NCBI GenBank assembly: GCA_021296135.1
Contig: JAGWAZ010000016.1
Coordinates: 701-34,557 of the forward strand
Reading direction: 5' to 3'
DNA: 33,857 nucleotides
Source: Chlorobiota bacterium
GTDB lineage: Bacteria > Bacteroidota > Ignavibacteria > OLB7
The notes under the pieces were generated by a model. That model was not told the origin of the DNA and did not search any database. It saw only the letters and a program-made list of their open reading frames with translations. Of this stretch, positions 17,709 to 26,820 are shown one piece after another. The position numbers and the translations under genes are program-made. The number at the start of each line of letters is the position of its first letter. Within the stretch, counting starts at the first letter, position 1.

Positions 17709-19115
17709 TCAGAGCTTAGCCGGAAGCGCCAGGCCCCCTCTCAGCTTCTCTATTATCCCTCCAAACCGACCATTGCTCATGACAACAACGACGTCATCCG
17801 GTCTTGATGTAGAGATCACATATTCTGCAATTGTGGGAACATCCCGAAGAAAATGAGCCTCAGTTCCATGATCTGCAATGTCCGCAACAAGGCGCTCGGT
17901 GTCGAGTCGTTCCTCAGGCGATAGTTCGTCAAGACGGTCAATTTGTGCAAGGGTTACCTCATCGGCATCGCGAAAACAGTCGGCAAGTTCCCGCTGGAAG
18001 ACGTTGCGACGTGTGGTGTTGCTGCGTGGTTCAAAGATTGCGCGAAGTCGTGCATCAGGATAGCGAACGCGAAGAGCATGGAGTGTTCCGGCAATCGCCG
18101 TAGGATGATGGGCAAAGTCGTCGTAGAGAACTACGCCGTTCCACTCCCCAATCCTTTCCAGCCTCCGTCGTGTATTGCGAAAAGAGCGGAAAGCAAAGCC
18201 AATCTCTTCGTAGCTAATTCCAAGATGACGAGCAATAGCTATCACGCCGAGAGCATTCCGCACGTTAAACTCTCCGAGCAAAGACAAGGTTATTTGTGCT
18301 TCTACCTGGCCACTGCGAACTACATCGAAGCTTGTCTTGCTTGTACCGAAGGAGATATTACTCGCCCGCAGGGTGCACTTCTTACCAAACCCGATGGTAC
18401 ATACAGGTGTGAAAGAATGCCCGATAGCGTTCATAGCGTTCGGATCATCCCCGTTTGCCACGATCAGGCCGTTTCGCGGCACAATGTTGACAAGACGACG
18501 GAAAGAAAGAAGTATCTCATCAAGCGAGGCGAAGATGTCGGCATGATCGAACTCGATGTTATTAATCAGGAGAATAGTCGGCAGATAGTGAACGAACTTC
18601 GATCTCTTGTCGAAGAAGGCTGTGTCGTACTCATCACCTTCCAATACAACGTAGTGGCTATCGGCATGAAAATGCCATCCCGCTTCAAAGTTTCCAGGCG
18701 CGCCTCCGATCATAAAGATTGGTTTGAGACCGGCTGAGTCCAGCACCCACGAAGTCATTGCGGATGTTGTTGTCTTCCCATGTGTGCCGGCCAAAACGAT
18801 AGAAGTCCGCCCACGAATAACCTCTTCCTTCAGCAATTCCGGCAACGATGTATAGCGAAGCTTCCGATCAAGCACTGCCTCGACTTCAATATTTCCGCGC
18901 GAAAGCTTATTCCCAATCACAACCAGATCCGGAACAGGCTCCAGGTTCTCAGATCCAAATCCTCTGATAATCTCTACACCCGCGTCAGCAAGCAATTCAC
19001 TCATCGGTGGATAGGTGTTCTCATCGCTACCAGTGACGGTATGTCCGATAGCGCGCATCATCAACGCAACGTTTCCCATTGCTGTACCGCAAATTCCGAT
19101 GAAGTGGATGTGCAT
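17709..19115 (-). CDS. mpl: UDP-MurNAc:L-alanyl-gamma-D-glutamyl-mDAP ligase
   Basis: Cytoplasmic ATP-dependent Mur ligase of 468 residues that recycles peptidoglycan tripeptide by joining it to UDP-MurNAc. The N-terminal domain starts MHIHFIGICGTAMGNVALMM, the Rossmann-like nucleotide-sugar site. The central ATP loop is LAGTHGKTTTSAMTSWVL. IFMIGGAPGNF then LEGDEYDTAFFDKRSKF favours Mpl over MurC, as does the later YDDFAHHPTAIAGTLHAL and FEPRSNTTRRNVFQ. It is the last gene of the haem-cluster run, 26 bases after hemD. Confidence 0.92.
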   Translation of the reverse strand: MHIHFIGICGTAMGNVALMMRAIGHTVTGSDENTYPPMSELLADAGVEIIRGFGSENLEPVPDLVVIGNKLSRGNIEVEAVLDRKLRYTSLPELLKEEVIRGRTSIVLAGTHGKTTTSAMTSWVLDSAGLKPIFMIGGAPGNFEAGWHFHADSHYVVLEGDEYDTAFFDKRSKFVHYLPTILLINNIEFDHADIFASLDEILLSFRRLVNIVPRNGLIVANGDDPNAMNAIGHSFTPVCTIGFGKKCTLRASNISFGTSKTSFDVVRSGQVEAQITLSLLGEFNVRNALGVIAIARHLGISYEEIGFAFRSFRNTRRRLERIGEWNGVVLYDDFAHHPTAIAGTLHALRVRYPDARLRAIFEPRSNTTRRNVFQRELADCFRDADEVTLAQIDRLDELSPEERLDTERLVADIADHGTEAHFLRDVPTIAEYVISTSRPDDVVVVMSNGRFGGIIEKLRGGLALPAKL

Positions 19116-19141
19116 AGTCGAGAGTTATTAGTTAACTGTAC

Positions 19142-19921
19142 TTAGAAAGAGGTTTTGAGAGTTTGAATCAGTGAGGGTGTTTCGGGATGTTCAGGTACAA
19201 TGAGATTAGTAATCCCTCGATCCTCCAATGCGGCAGCCGTTGTCCGACCAATGGCAGCACACTCCAACGTTGCAGGATCACCTTCCCAAAGACTGAAAAA
19301 ATTCTCAACAGCCGAAGGTGAGAAAAACGCAATAACGAACTGCCCACCGAATTCCTCCAGAACCCCGGAGAATTGCTCTCTACTCTCTTCCGGCAATATC
19401 GGCTCATAAAGAGGAAGCTCAACCACCCGATATCCAATCGCATTCAACCCCATCAGAAGCTCGTCACGCCGAACCGTACTGCATGGATACAAAACCTCCT
19501 CTGAACTTGCCCTCCCCTCTCCACGTTCTTCTTTCTCCTCGTTCCCCTTCCCTCCTCCAATCTTCTCCACTAACTCAATCCCCGACCCGGCAACAACCAA
19601 CACTCGAACATCATGCTCTGCACTCCGAATCATTTCCTCGCTCCGTTTCCCAACGATCATGTATCCTCTGACCTCAATATTCTTCACCAGTTCGTCCTCA
19701 CAGCGCAACCGAAGCCACTGCTCGGTCCCCCTTCTGCTTGTTAGCAACACTAATGGTGTTGAAGTCCGTCTTTCTGAGAACTGCTCTGCATTGAATTGAA
19801 GTTCACGAATAGCAATCATTGGCAAGGAGATGACCTGTATTCCGCTCTCTTCAAAGAAGGGAGCGATCTCTTGATTATCCTCCTGAGTTCGCGTAAGAAC
19901 GACAGTCAGTCTTCTGCTCAT
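19142..19921 (-). CDS. hemD: Uroporphyrinogen-III synthase
   Basis: Protein of 259 residues, usual length for HemD, which cyclises hydroxymethylbilane with inversion of ring D. It has the two-domain layout with low motif conservation typical of the family: SRRLTVVLTRTQEDN and VISLPMIAIRE at the start, VGKRSEEMI mid-protein, the linker LPLYEPILPEE, then FFSPSAVENFFSL and CAAIGRTTAAALEDRGI near the end. A Glu/Lys-rich insert (GKGNEEKEERGEG) lies around residue 125. Its start overlaps the stop of the preceding specificity-domain gene by ATGA, implying coupling. Position after hemC supports the call. Confidence 0.88.
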   Translation of the reverse strand: MSRRLTVVLTRTQEDNQEIAPFFEESGIQVISLPMIAIRELQFNAEQFSERRTSTPLVLLTSRRGTEQWLRLRCEDELVKNIEVRGYMIVGKRSEEMIRSAEHDVRVLVVAGSGIELVEKIGGGKGNEEKEERGEGRASSEEVLYPCSTVRRDELLMGLNAIGYRVVELPLYEPILPEESREQFSGVLEEFGGQFVIAFFSPSAVENFFSLWEGDPATLECAAIGRTTAAALEDRGITNLIVPEHPETPSLIQTLKTSF

Positions 19922-20760
19922 ATTTCCTGATCCGGCTGCTGACCAAAAAGATTCATTTGGGCAACAGAGTCCGGCACAAGGTCGGGCATCAACGCAACGA
20001 TACGATCGGCCGGAACGCTGGCAAGCTCCATCGGCTCGAGTTTTCCGCTCGCATCACCATAGATGCGGCTGCGATGCAGCACCTCATCGTTTCCCATATC
20101 GTTCAATGTTCCCCACAGCGTGACGCGAAGCGAATAATCATCCCGAAGACGGCGAGCAAGAGCCGGTCGTGGATACATCATCAGGTAAACATTCTGTGCT
20201 ATGGCTTTCGAATGGTTCAGGATAAACCGGAAGGGTGCATCGTCACCTTTGTTTGATTTCCCCATGTATGCACAGAGATAGGGTGCAGGTGGACGTCGTT
20301 CCTGTGAGTACCAGGGATTGCGATGGCGGCAGCTATAGCGTTCGTGCACGCAACGCTCCATTCCCATTTCAAGATATCGCCAGAGGGAAGGATAATCTTG
20401 TTTGATCTCCCATTCCTGCAATGGAGAGTTCAGAAGGAAGCGCTTATTGTCGAGAATCGGATCTCCTCTTGAATCGGCAACAATTTCCTGTTCCGCCAAA
20501 GCTGAAGGGCCTGGGAGGATTGGTCTGAGGAACTCTTCAGGCAGATCATATCCAAACACCTCCATCGGTGTCAGAATAAAGAAGTCGTTGCCCCCTGTCT
20601 CCACACCACGCTTGATTGTAAAGAAATCGCCAAGAGTGTAGGATCGTTCCTTATCACTATCACTTCGCTTTACAGGATCAGGAGCATCGGATACTTCCTG
20701 TTGACCGGAAACAACAGTTCGATCTACATTCGTTATAGATTTCTCTACGGGATTATCCAT
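19918..20760 (-). CDS. Orphan TaqI/Eco57I-type specificity (TRD) domain protein
   Basis: Protein of 280 residues resembling the C-terminal target-recognition half of N6-adenine DNA methyltransferases of the TaqI/Eco57I class. Recognisable stretches are LGDFFTIKRGVETGGNDFF, LRPILPGPSAL, YPSLWRYLEMG, RNPWYSQERRPPAPYLCAYM and FRFILNHSKAIAQNVYL. The SAM-binding motif and the NPPY/NPPF catalytic motif of a methyltransferase are absent, and only 12 bases separate its ATG from the hemC stop, so no upstream half is present. It overlaps hemD by ATGA. It is therefore a stand-alone domain embedded in the haem operon. It could be a leftover of an R-M gene or a re-purposed DNA-binding protein; the intact frame and coupling argue against recent decay. 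Confidence 0.78.
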   Translation of the reverse strand: MDNPVEKSITNVDRTVVSGQQEVSDAPDPVKRSDSDKERSYTLGDFFTIKRGVETGGNDFFILTPMEVFGYDLPEEFLRPILPGPSALAEQEIVADSRGDPILDNKRFLLNSPLQEWEIKQDYPSLWRYLEMGMERCVHERYSCRHRNPWYSQERRPPAPYLCAYMGKSNKGDDAPFRFILNHSKAIAQNVYLMMYPRPALARRLRDDYSLRVTLWGTLNDMGNDEVLHRSRIYGDASGKLEPMELASVPADRIVALMPDLVPDSVAQMNLFGQQPDQEI

Positions 20761-20772
20761 TCTCTTTACACC

Positions 20773-21783
20773 TCATCGGCCCGTTGCGATGCTCTCAAGA
20801 ATATGTCGGCCCCCTTTCTCCAACAATTCTTCAGCCAATCTCACTCCAATCTCACTCCCCGATGTACCGAATACAGTATCGTGAACAATCTCCTTCCCGT
20901 CAAGCGAAGCGATCAACCCTGTCAAACTGATGTTATCCCGGCTAACCTTCGCATGTGCTGCAATCGGCGCCTGGCATCCTCCTTCAAGACGACGAAGGAA
21001 GGCACGTTCAGCTCCGACAGCCATTCGTGTCAACGGTTGATCAATCGGAGAAAGAATTGATGCCACCTTTTCATCTCCCTCACGGATTTCTACCCCGAGC
21101 GCTCCCTGACCAACTGCCGGGATCATGATATCTGTCGGGATCACCTGAGCAATGGTATGGGCAAGACCAAGGCGCTCAAGCCCCGCCCGTGCCAGAATGA
21201 TTCCATCCCAATTACTATCCCGATACCTTTGTAGTCGCGTCGGCACATTACCCCGAAGATCAACGATCCTCAAATCCGGACGCAAGGCGAGAAGCTGCGC
21301 ACGACGACGAAGCGATCCGGTGGCAAGAATCCCTCCCTCCGGAAGATCGGCAATTGTCATGCCGAAAGAGGCAACAAGCGCATCTTCCGGAGCAGCCCGT
21401 TGGGTAATAGCGCCAAGCGTTAACCCTTCCGGAAGTACGGTTTGCATGTCTTTCAGAGAATGTACCGCAATATCTATCCGTCCTTTCAACAATGCATTCT
21501 CAAGCTCTTTCGTAAAGAGTCCCTTGTCTCCGATCTTCTCCAACGCAACGTCGAGCACCTTATCCCCCTTTGTCTCGATAATCTCTATTGATATATCCAG
21601 ACCAGGATGGGACTGGCGCAGCATAGCCCCGACAGTATTCGACTGCCAGAGCGCGAGATCGCTTCCTCGGGTTCCTATGACAAGACGAGAAGGCAAGTAG
21701 TCAGTAGTAAAGCTGCTGCCGGAGGCAACTCTATTGCAATTACTCTTTTGTGTTATTGTTTTGCCCAAAGAACTAAAAGCCAT
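20773..21783 (-). CDS. hemC: Porphobilinogen deaminase (hydroxymethylbilane synthase)
   Basis: Enzyme of about 336 residues that polymerises four porphobilinogens into hydroxymethylbilane. I favour the ATG at 21783 (MAFSSLGKT), with AGAAGG just upstream; the frame extends to 21870 through repeat-derived sequence. The conserved core begins LVIGTRGSDLALWQ, continues with IETKGDKVLD, GLFTKELENALL, DIAVHSLKDMQTVLPEGL, LRRRAQLLALRPDL and VGQGALGVEIR, and contains LEGGCQAPIAAHA, whose Cys anchors the dipyrromethane cofactor. Length and motifs are complete. It follows hemA after a 200-base purine-rich repeat region. Confidence 0.93.
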   Translation of the reverse strand: MAFSSLGKTITQKSNCNRVASGSSFTTDYLPSRLVIGTRGSDLALWQSNTVGAMLRQSHPGLDISIEIIETKGDKVLDVALEKIGDKGLFTKELENALLKGRIDIAVHSLKDMQTVLPEGLTLGAITQRAAPEDALVASFGMTIADLPEGGILATGSLRRRAQLLALRPDLRIVDLRGNVPTRLQRYRDSNWDGIILARAGLERLGLAHTIAQVIPTDIMIPAVGQGALGVEIREGDEKVASILSPIDQPLTRMAVGAERAFLRRLEGGCQAPIAAHAKVSRDNISLTGLIASLDGKEIVHDTVFGTSGSEIGVRLAEELLEKGGRHILESIATGR

Positions 21784-21982
21784 CCAACCTTCTAACTCCC
21801 GACCCTCGACCTTCGACTCCTTGATTTCAGAAGATCGATTAACGATGTACGATGTTAGAAGTTGAACCATTCATGGAAACTGCTTTCGGCTTTCGACCCT
21901 CGACTCCTTGTCCCCTTGTCTCCTGCTCTCCTTGTCTACTCCTCTCCCGACTCCCGACCCTCGACTCTCGACTCGACAAACT
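21784..21982 (-). repeat. Low-complexity spacer between hemA and hemC
   Basis: On the plus strand the decamer GACCCTCGAC occurs three times (21801-21810, 21895-21904, 21956-21965) amid CTCCTTGTC-like repeats; the transcribed strand is therefore purine-rich GTCGAG/ACAAGGAG repeats. A dispersed repeat related to the one at 12729 lies inside at 21822-21860 on the minus strand. No coding potential was recognised. It splits an otherwise tightly packed operon. Confidence 0.7.
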
Positions 21983-23245
21983 CTACTCCTCCTTTCTCAA
22001 TCCGAACAAGTCACGTACATGTTCAGCACGTCGTATTGCTGTTTCTGGGTCCTCGCGTGCATTCAGCAGGTGAGACATGGGTAGCCCTATGATTTTCTTT
22101 ACCACGCTCCCCACGAGCTTTTCTATGTTCTTGAAATCATCTTCCGAGAAGCGTCCTCGATTTGCCTCAAGCATCTCATGGGCAATCGACTCTGCATGTT
22201 GTTGCAGATCAGCAATTACCGGTCGCACCGGAGCCACCCGATGCCATGCTGCGAACTCCTCCAGTTCTTTGGTGATAATTGCCTCGGCTTTCGGGATCTC
22301 CTCTCGTCGCTTCTCAACGTTTGTCTCAATCACGCTGTTCAGATCGTTCAGGTCCTTGCAAAAAACATTTGGTATCTCCGAGACACGAGGGTCAACATTT
22401 CGCGGGACGGAAAGATCGACGATCAACATCTGATGACCTGACCGTGCAGCAGCAGCCTTCTCAACAGCCTCGTAGCTCAACACGTAATCGCGAGAGCCGG
22501 TCGCAACGATTACGATGTCATAGCGATGTAACTGCTCGATCATCGACTCCCATTGAAGAAGTTTCCCGAATCGAAGACGCCCTATCAACTCCTCAGCACG
22601 CAATGCCGTTCGATTCGTCACACTGACCCCCCGAACTCCACGCCCATACAGACTGACCGCTGTCAGCTCTCCGGTGTTTCCAGCCCCGACAACAAGAGCA
22701 TGCTGGCTTTCGAGCGGATAGAAGATTTTTCGTGCAAGCTCAACCGCCACATAGCTTACCGAGACCGCACCGGTGAAGAGATTTGTTTCGGTCTTTACTC
22801 GCTTGCCAGACCGTAGCGCTGTCTCAAAGAGGCGCGTTAGCATCGGGCCGAGCGAACTATTCTCTTTTGCTCGCTGGTATGCCTCTTTCACTTGCCCGAT
22901 AATCTGTATATCACCAATCACCTGTGAGTCGATACCGGCAGCAACCTCCATAAGATGACGGGCGGCCGAATGTGCCGAGAGGGAGAAGAATTGATTTGGC
23001 CCCAACTCAACATCTCTGTTGTCGGACAACCAGCCCATCAGTTTGTCGGGCGTTACCTCGCTCCTTTTCGGTACAACATAGAGTTCTGTCCGATTGCATG
23101 TTGAAAGAATAGCTGCTTCCTTGGCAAAACTTTCCTGTAGCTCCGCCAGGGCTTCCGGTAATTCCTCTTCAGCAAACGCAACCCGCTCCCGGACCTTTAC
23201 CGGTGCATGTTTATGTGAAGTCCCTATGGCAAAAATCTGACTCAA
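21983..23245 (-). CDS. hemA: Glutamyl-tRNA reductase
   Basis: NADPH-dependent enzyme of 420 residues converting glutamyl-tRNA to glutamate-1-semialdehyde, the first step of five-carbon tetrapyrrole synthesis. The N-terminus MSQIFAIGTSHKHAPVKVRE and the catalytic-Cys motif ILSTCNRTELY are intact. EVAAGIDSQVIGDIQIIGQV replaces the commoner GLDSMVLGEPQILGQV, a mild variation. The nucleotide-binding domain has LVVGAGNTGELTAVSL and VTNRTALRAEELI, and the C-terminal dimerisation helices are present (HEMLEANRGRFSEDD). It starts 5 bases after the ccsA-like gene, so the two are in one operon. Confidence 0.94.
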   Translation of the reverse strand: MSQIFAIGTSHKHAPVKVRERVAFAEEELPEALAELQESFAKEAAILSTCNRTELYVVPKRSEVTPDKLMGWLSDNRDVELGPNQFFSLSAHSAARHLMEVAAGIDSQVIGDIQIIGQVKEAYQRAKENSSLGPMLTRLFETALRSGKRVKTETNLFTGAVSVSYVAVELARKIFYPLESQHALVVGAGNTGELTAVSLYGRGVRGVSVTNRTALRAEELIGRLRFGKLLQWESMIEQLHRYDIVIVATGSRDYVLSYEAVEKAAAARSGHQMLIVDLSVPRNVDPRVSEIPNVFCKDLNDLNSVIETNVEKRREEIPKAEAIITKELEEFAAWHRVAPVRPVIADLQQHAESIAHEMLEANRGRFSEDDFKNIEKLVGSVVKKIIGLPMSHLLNAREDPETAIRRAEHVRDLFGLRKEE

Positions 23246-23250
23246 AAGGA

Positions 23251-24114
23251 TTAACGGAAGCTGTGAAATCCACTCAACAGAAGATTGACGATGGTCATTG
23301 AAAGAAACAGTCCGGCAAAGCCTGCGAGCGAAAAGATTATAAACCGGCGCTGATCAACGTGCATTCCGTACTTCATTACGATTGCAGTCGCGTAAAGAAT
23401 CCAGACGATAACGGTAGCGATCACTTTCGGGTCGTAGTAGGTAAAGCCAGGGATAACCTGTGGCAACCAGAGAAGAGCTATAACGATTGCCGCACTCAGG
23501 AAGATCAATCCAGCGACTGCGGCAACCGCGCTCATGCGTTCAAGCAACCCAAGGCTCGGCAGCCGATTATAGAGAAGACCGAAACGATTCGCCTTGATTT
23601 CGTGATGCTGCATCAGGTAGAGGACGCCCCAGACCGCGCTCATCGTAAACCCAGTATATCCAAAAATCGCTGTGGAGATGTGTAGTCCAACAGCATACTC
23701 CAGCAGAGGAGAATCGGCTGATACAGAGACATCCGGACTGAACATTCCTGAGAGAATCTGGAAAAAGAGGGCCAGGCCAAGAAAAAAAGCGCCTGTCCCC
23801 TTCTCACCGGTAACCAACTCGACAATCAGATAGGTAAGCATGACGGTGAACGCAATCATTGTCATCAACTCAAATGGCGAGTAGACCAGACAATGACCGA
23901 AGAATACAGTCTCAGCATAGATCAAAAGGGCGTGAATCGTCAGAACAACAAGGAGTAGTGGACGAGTCCATCTCTTCGCCCAACCCTCCGGACGTAGGAG
24001 CGCCACCCCGTAAACGGCTACTGCAGCACAATAAGCGGGCGTAAGGAGTGCCGACGTTATGTTGATTAACCAAGTCAAATAACAATCAAAAATTACCTTC
24101 GGCGAGGGCTTCAC
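23251..24114 (-). CDS. ccsA: CcsA/HemX-type cytochrome c assembly membrane protein
   Basis: Integral membrane protein of 287 residues with about eight hydrophobic helices. It belongs to the CcsA/CcmC/HemX haem-handling family: VYSPFELMTMIAFTVML, then YAVGLHISTAIFGYTGFTM with a conserved His before the WGVLYLMQHHEIKANRFG stretch, and a late YDPKVIATVIVWILYATAI. CcsA proteins present haem to apocytochromes in System II; HemX-like relatives are linked to hemA regulation. The first codon is GTG at 24114; no ATG lies nearby downstream before the membrane segments. It heads the hem cluster, and the downstream hemA supports either role. Confidence 0.82.
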   Translation of the reverse strand: MKPSPKVIFDCYLTWLINITSALLTPAYCAAVAVYGVALLRPEGWAKRWTRPLLLVVLTIHALLIYAETVFFGHCLVYSPFELMTMIAFTVMLTYLIVELVTGEKGTGAFFLGLALFFQILSGMFSPDVSVSADSPLLEYAVGLHISTAIFGYTGFTMSAVWGVLYLMQHHEIKANRFGLLYNRLPSLGLLERMSAVAAVAGLIFLSAAIVIALLWLPQVIPGFTYYDPKVIATVIVWILYATAIVMKYGMHVDQRRFIIFSLAGFAGLFLSMTIVNLLLSGFHSFR

Positions 24115-24201
24115 AGTTCAGAACAAAACGCTAAAAAAGGAGCAAGCTTCAGGATTTAACTAACCCCATTCGACCTTTTTTCCTTATTAGTCTTGAATAT
24201 C

Positions 24202-25476
24202 TTATCCGGTCCTTCGTATATCCGTTCTGAATCGATAAAAATTCAGGAGCAGGCCAACCATTGTCATGTTGACGAGAAGTGACGACCCACCTTTCGACAT
24301 GAAGGGAAGGGGTATACCAACAACGGGAGCAAGCCCCATTGTCATACCGATGTTCACCAACATGTGATAGAAGAAGATAACCCCAATACCGAAACAGACG
24401 ATCGACTCAAAACGATCACGCAATCGGAAGGCAGTATCGATCGCAAACCAGACAAGAAAGGTTAGCAAGAGAATCACAAGAGTTGCCCCGAGAAAGCCGA
24501 ACTCCTCCGCAGTCACGCAGAAGATAAAGTCCGTGTACTGCTCCGGTACATAGCTCAACTGGGTTTGCGTCCCTTGAAGAAAACCCTTGCCGGCCACTCC
24601 CCCTGAACCGATAGCCAACATTGACTGAATCAAATTGTAGCCATAGCCCTGTGGATCGAGGTGCGACCGATCGAAGAGGACCTCAATTCGTGCACGTTGA
24701 TACTCGGGGAGTTTCTGGAAAAGAATTGGCGTGGTAAATCCAACGACAACTGAAAGAGCACAACCGACAGCAGTCATAACCACAGAGCGACGAAAGGCGA
24801 CCATTCCGGCAAGGACGAGACCAAGGGCGATGTACATTGCCGTTGTACCCCAGAGAGCGAGGGTAGCAACCATAACCGAGGCCACGAGTGCAAAGAGAAG
24901 GAACAGATCGGCTCCTGCCCAGAGCAGAACCCCAATCAGCAATGTGCCAAAGACTGTTGCCGAACCGAGGTCTTCTCTGAGAATCAGTAGCATTGGTAAG
25001 CCGACGATCGCTGCAGTGATACCGAGATCACGCCAATTAGTCAACTCGCGTCCTTCTCTGGAGATAAAAAAAGCGGCCGCCATCAGTGCAGCAATCTTTG
25101 CGAACTCCAATGGCTGTAGCGAAACAGATCCCAACACAATCCAGCTCCTTGCACCGTTGATCTCAGTACCGATCACCATTAAAGCGAAGAGCAGAAGAAT
25201 TGCAAGGAGATAAGAAGGATAGCAGGCAACACGAATCCACCGTTCTGGCAGGAAGGCAACGCTGAGCATCACAACAAATCCAACCAACGCATAGATAAGC
25301 TGGGACTTGAACAGAGAGGAAGCACCCAGATCATACGTTGCGCTATAGAGAGAAATCAAGCCAATTGCGACCACTGCAACGGTGACCAGAAAGGTTCGGA
25401 AGTCAAACGTCAAGATAGTGGCCCCATCCGACTCAATACGCACGCGATCCGATCTGTTTCTATACGTTGTTGCCAT
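24202..25476 (-). CDS. rodA: RodA, SEDS peptidoglycan polymerase
   Basis: Inner-membrane glycosyltransferase of 424 residues that polymerises lipid II for cell elongation with a class B PBP. It has about ten transmembrane helices. Diagnostic SEDS stretches include INGARSWIVLGSVSLQPLEF, ALMAAAFFISREGRE, REDLGSATVFGTLL, the extracellular HLDPQGYGYNLIQSMLAIGS, YTDFIFCVTAEEFGFLGA and the C-terminal GLAPVVGIPLPFMSKGGSS. The Asp in the DPQGYGYN loop region corresponds to the area of the catalytic residue. It overlaps the upstream hypothetical gene by 17 bases. RodA is preferred over FtsW because of the length and the absence of division genes, though only moderately sure. Confidence 0.88.
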   Translation of the reverse strand: MATTYRNRSDRVRIESDGATILTFDFRTFLVTVAVVAIGLISLYSATYDLGASSLFKSQLIYALVGFVVMLSVAFLPERWIRVACYPSYLLAILLLFALMVIGTEINGARSWIVLGSVSLQPLEFAKIAALMAAAFFISREGRELTNWRDLGITAAIVGLPMLLILREDLGSATVFGTLLIGVLLWAGADLFLLFALVASVMVATLALWGTTAMYIALGLVLAGMVAFRRSVVMTAVGCALSVVVGFTTPILFQKLPEYQRARIEVLFDRSHLDPQGYGYNLIQSMLAIGSGGVAGKGFLQGTQTQLSYVPEQYTDFIFCVTAEEFGFLGATLVILLLTFLVWFAIDTAFRLRDRFESIVCFGIGVIFFYHMLVNIGMTMGLAPVVGIPLPFMSKGGSSLLVNMTMVGLLLNFYRFRTDIRRTG

Positions 25477-26152
25477 TCTCTTTGACCGATCTCAGCCCTT
25501 TCGGCTTGCCAAGTATTTCTGCCATAATCACCCCTCGTTGTACATCATCCATTGTAGAGAAGAGCAGATTGACCGGCGTTTGTCTTGAGGCTGACCTTCG
25601 TGTACCAGCAGTATGGATCGGAAGACTATGAGCTTGATCAAACTCTCCACGGTTGACCGCATCAGCATAGGCCGGCTCATCTGTCTCGCCGTAATGTATA
25701 CCATGCACCTGCTTGAAGCCACCGAACCCATGTCCATGATACGCTTCGTTAGGTACCTCTTCCATCAACGAATGAAAGCCAAAGGTCTCTTCTCCGGCTT
25801 TGCCTATCGGTTCCGATTCTACTTTGGATCCATACACCTCACGATCATAGAGAGTGCCGGCAGTTAACCGACCAATTTCGTTTGCAACCTGATCACTATC
25901 CGTAGAAGGACTTGCCTTACCACGTTCAGCCGCAGGGGCTTCTCCTTCACTCCTCTGCCCCTCAACACGAGCCTGCATCTCGCGCAACGCATCTTCAAGT
26001 CGATCCTGCAGCCCCTGTTTTGGCTCTAATTCAGTTGCCGGCCTTTGATTTTGTGCTTTACTCCTTGCTTCTTCAGCCTTTTTCTTTGCAGAAGACCCGA
26101 AGAGATAGAGCAAACCAATGATGATAAGAGGAATCAAGTCAATAATATCCAT
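25460..26152 (-). CDS. Conserved membrane-anchored hypothetical protein
   Basis: Protein of 230 residues that I cannot assign to a named family. Residues 1-20 (MDIIDLIPLIIIGLLYLFGS) form one membrane anchor followed by a basic Lys/Ala/Glu coiled-coil-prone segment and a Gln/Glu-rich linker. The middle is Gly/His-rich (NEAYHGHGFGGFKQVHGIHY). The C-terminus VNLLFSTMDDVQRGVIMAEI and LGKPKGLR looks like a conserved helix of the kind seen in several FCB-group hypotheticals next to cell-wall genes. It overlaps rodA by 17 bases, so translational coupling and a cell-envelope role are plausible but unproven. Confidence 0.7.
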   Translation of the reverse strand: MDIIDLIPLIIIGLLYLFGSSAKKKAEEARSKAQNQRPATELEPKQGLQDRLEDALREMQARVEGQRSEGEAPAAERGKASPSTDSDQVANEIGRLTAGTLYDREVYGSKVESEPIGKAGEETFGFHSLMEEVPNEAYHGHGFGGFKQVHGIHYGETDEPAYADAVNRGEFDQAHSLPIHTAGTRRSASRQTPVNLLFSTMDDVQRGVIMAEILGKPKGLRSVKENGNNV

Positions 26153-26259
26153 TCTGTCACCAACACCAATCTGTGAAACAGCAAGTGATCCCTAATTTAT
26201 CCGAGGCAAGTTCACCATACAAGTGTAGAGCCTTTCGGAGGCTGAATGTTACGAGAAAC

Positions 26260-26820
26260 CTATGAATCAATCACGATCGAACAGACTTTTTTGTCTTTTC
26301 CTGTCTCCCATCCGGACGGGTTGTTATATTCGCTGAACGGCCTCTATTACGTCGAGTACTCCGTTGGATACAGATAGACCTGAGTTCCACCCGTACTCCC
26401 ACAGAAGCCCGACTGCGATGTCTGCATTCCTTGCCAGACCGATAACTGCTCTTTGCTTCCGCCAGGAAGATAGTATGTCCACTCATACCCGGGAGCCGTT
26501 CCATCCCCCGACGGGTTCAACCACTCTCGTTTACTCTCTCGTTCATACTTCCGACTCGATCCACGCCGACTTCTGTATACAAAGCGCTCCTCTTGCTGCA
26601 GCAACTGATTCGGGCCGGCACTCGGGTCGGTTGTTCTGCCGATGTCATACACCATTTGTGGAAGTGGTGGGGCCGAGCCTGCAAAAACATCTGTACGAAA
26701 CGGTTGATGCGCACAATGCCCGGGGGCAATTTCCCCGTGTCGAGGAGCGCACATCAAGCAGCACGGGAACTCCTCGAAGCCACCGTTAGAGGGCGATCCG
26801 CACCTGCGAGCGATCCGCAA
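26260..26820 (-). pseudogene. RHS-repeat-associated core fragment
   Basis: The minus strand spells RHS/YD-repeat core sequence: GRTTDPSAGPNQLLQQEERF, GYEWTYYLPGGSKEQLSVW, then TGGTQVYLYPTEYST, followed by two successive stops at 26344-26349. The same frame then continues with FSEYNNPSGWETGKDK to TAG at 26260. A normal RHS protein is far longer and has no internal stops, so this is an isolated broken core without its N-terminal repeats or toxin tip. Such fragments commonly mark rearranged accessory DNA. It lies directly at the junction with the CRISPR-Cas island. Confidence 0.7.

Noticed and set aside
17943-18737. Plus-strand frame of 264 codons opposite mpl
   Set aside because: Antisense shadow of a well-conserved Mur ligase; composition is not protein-like.
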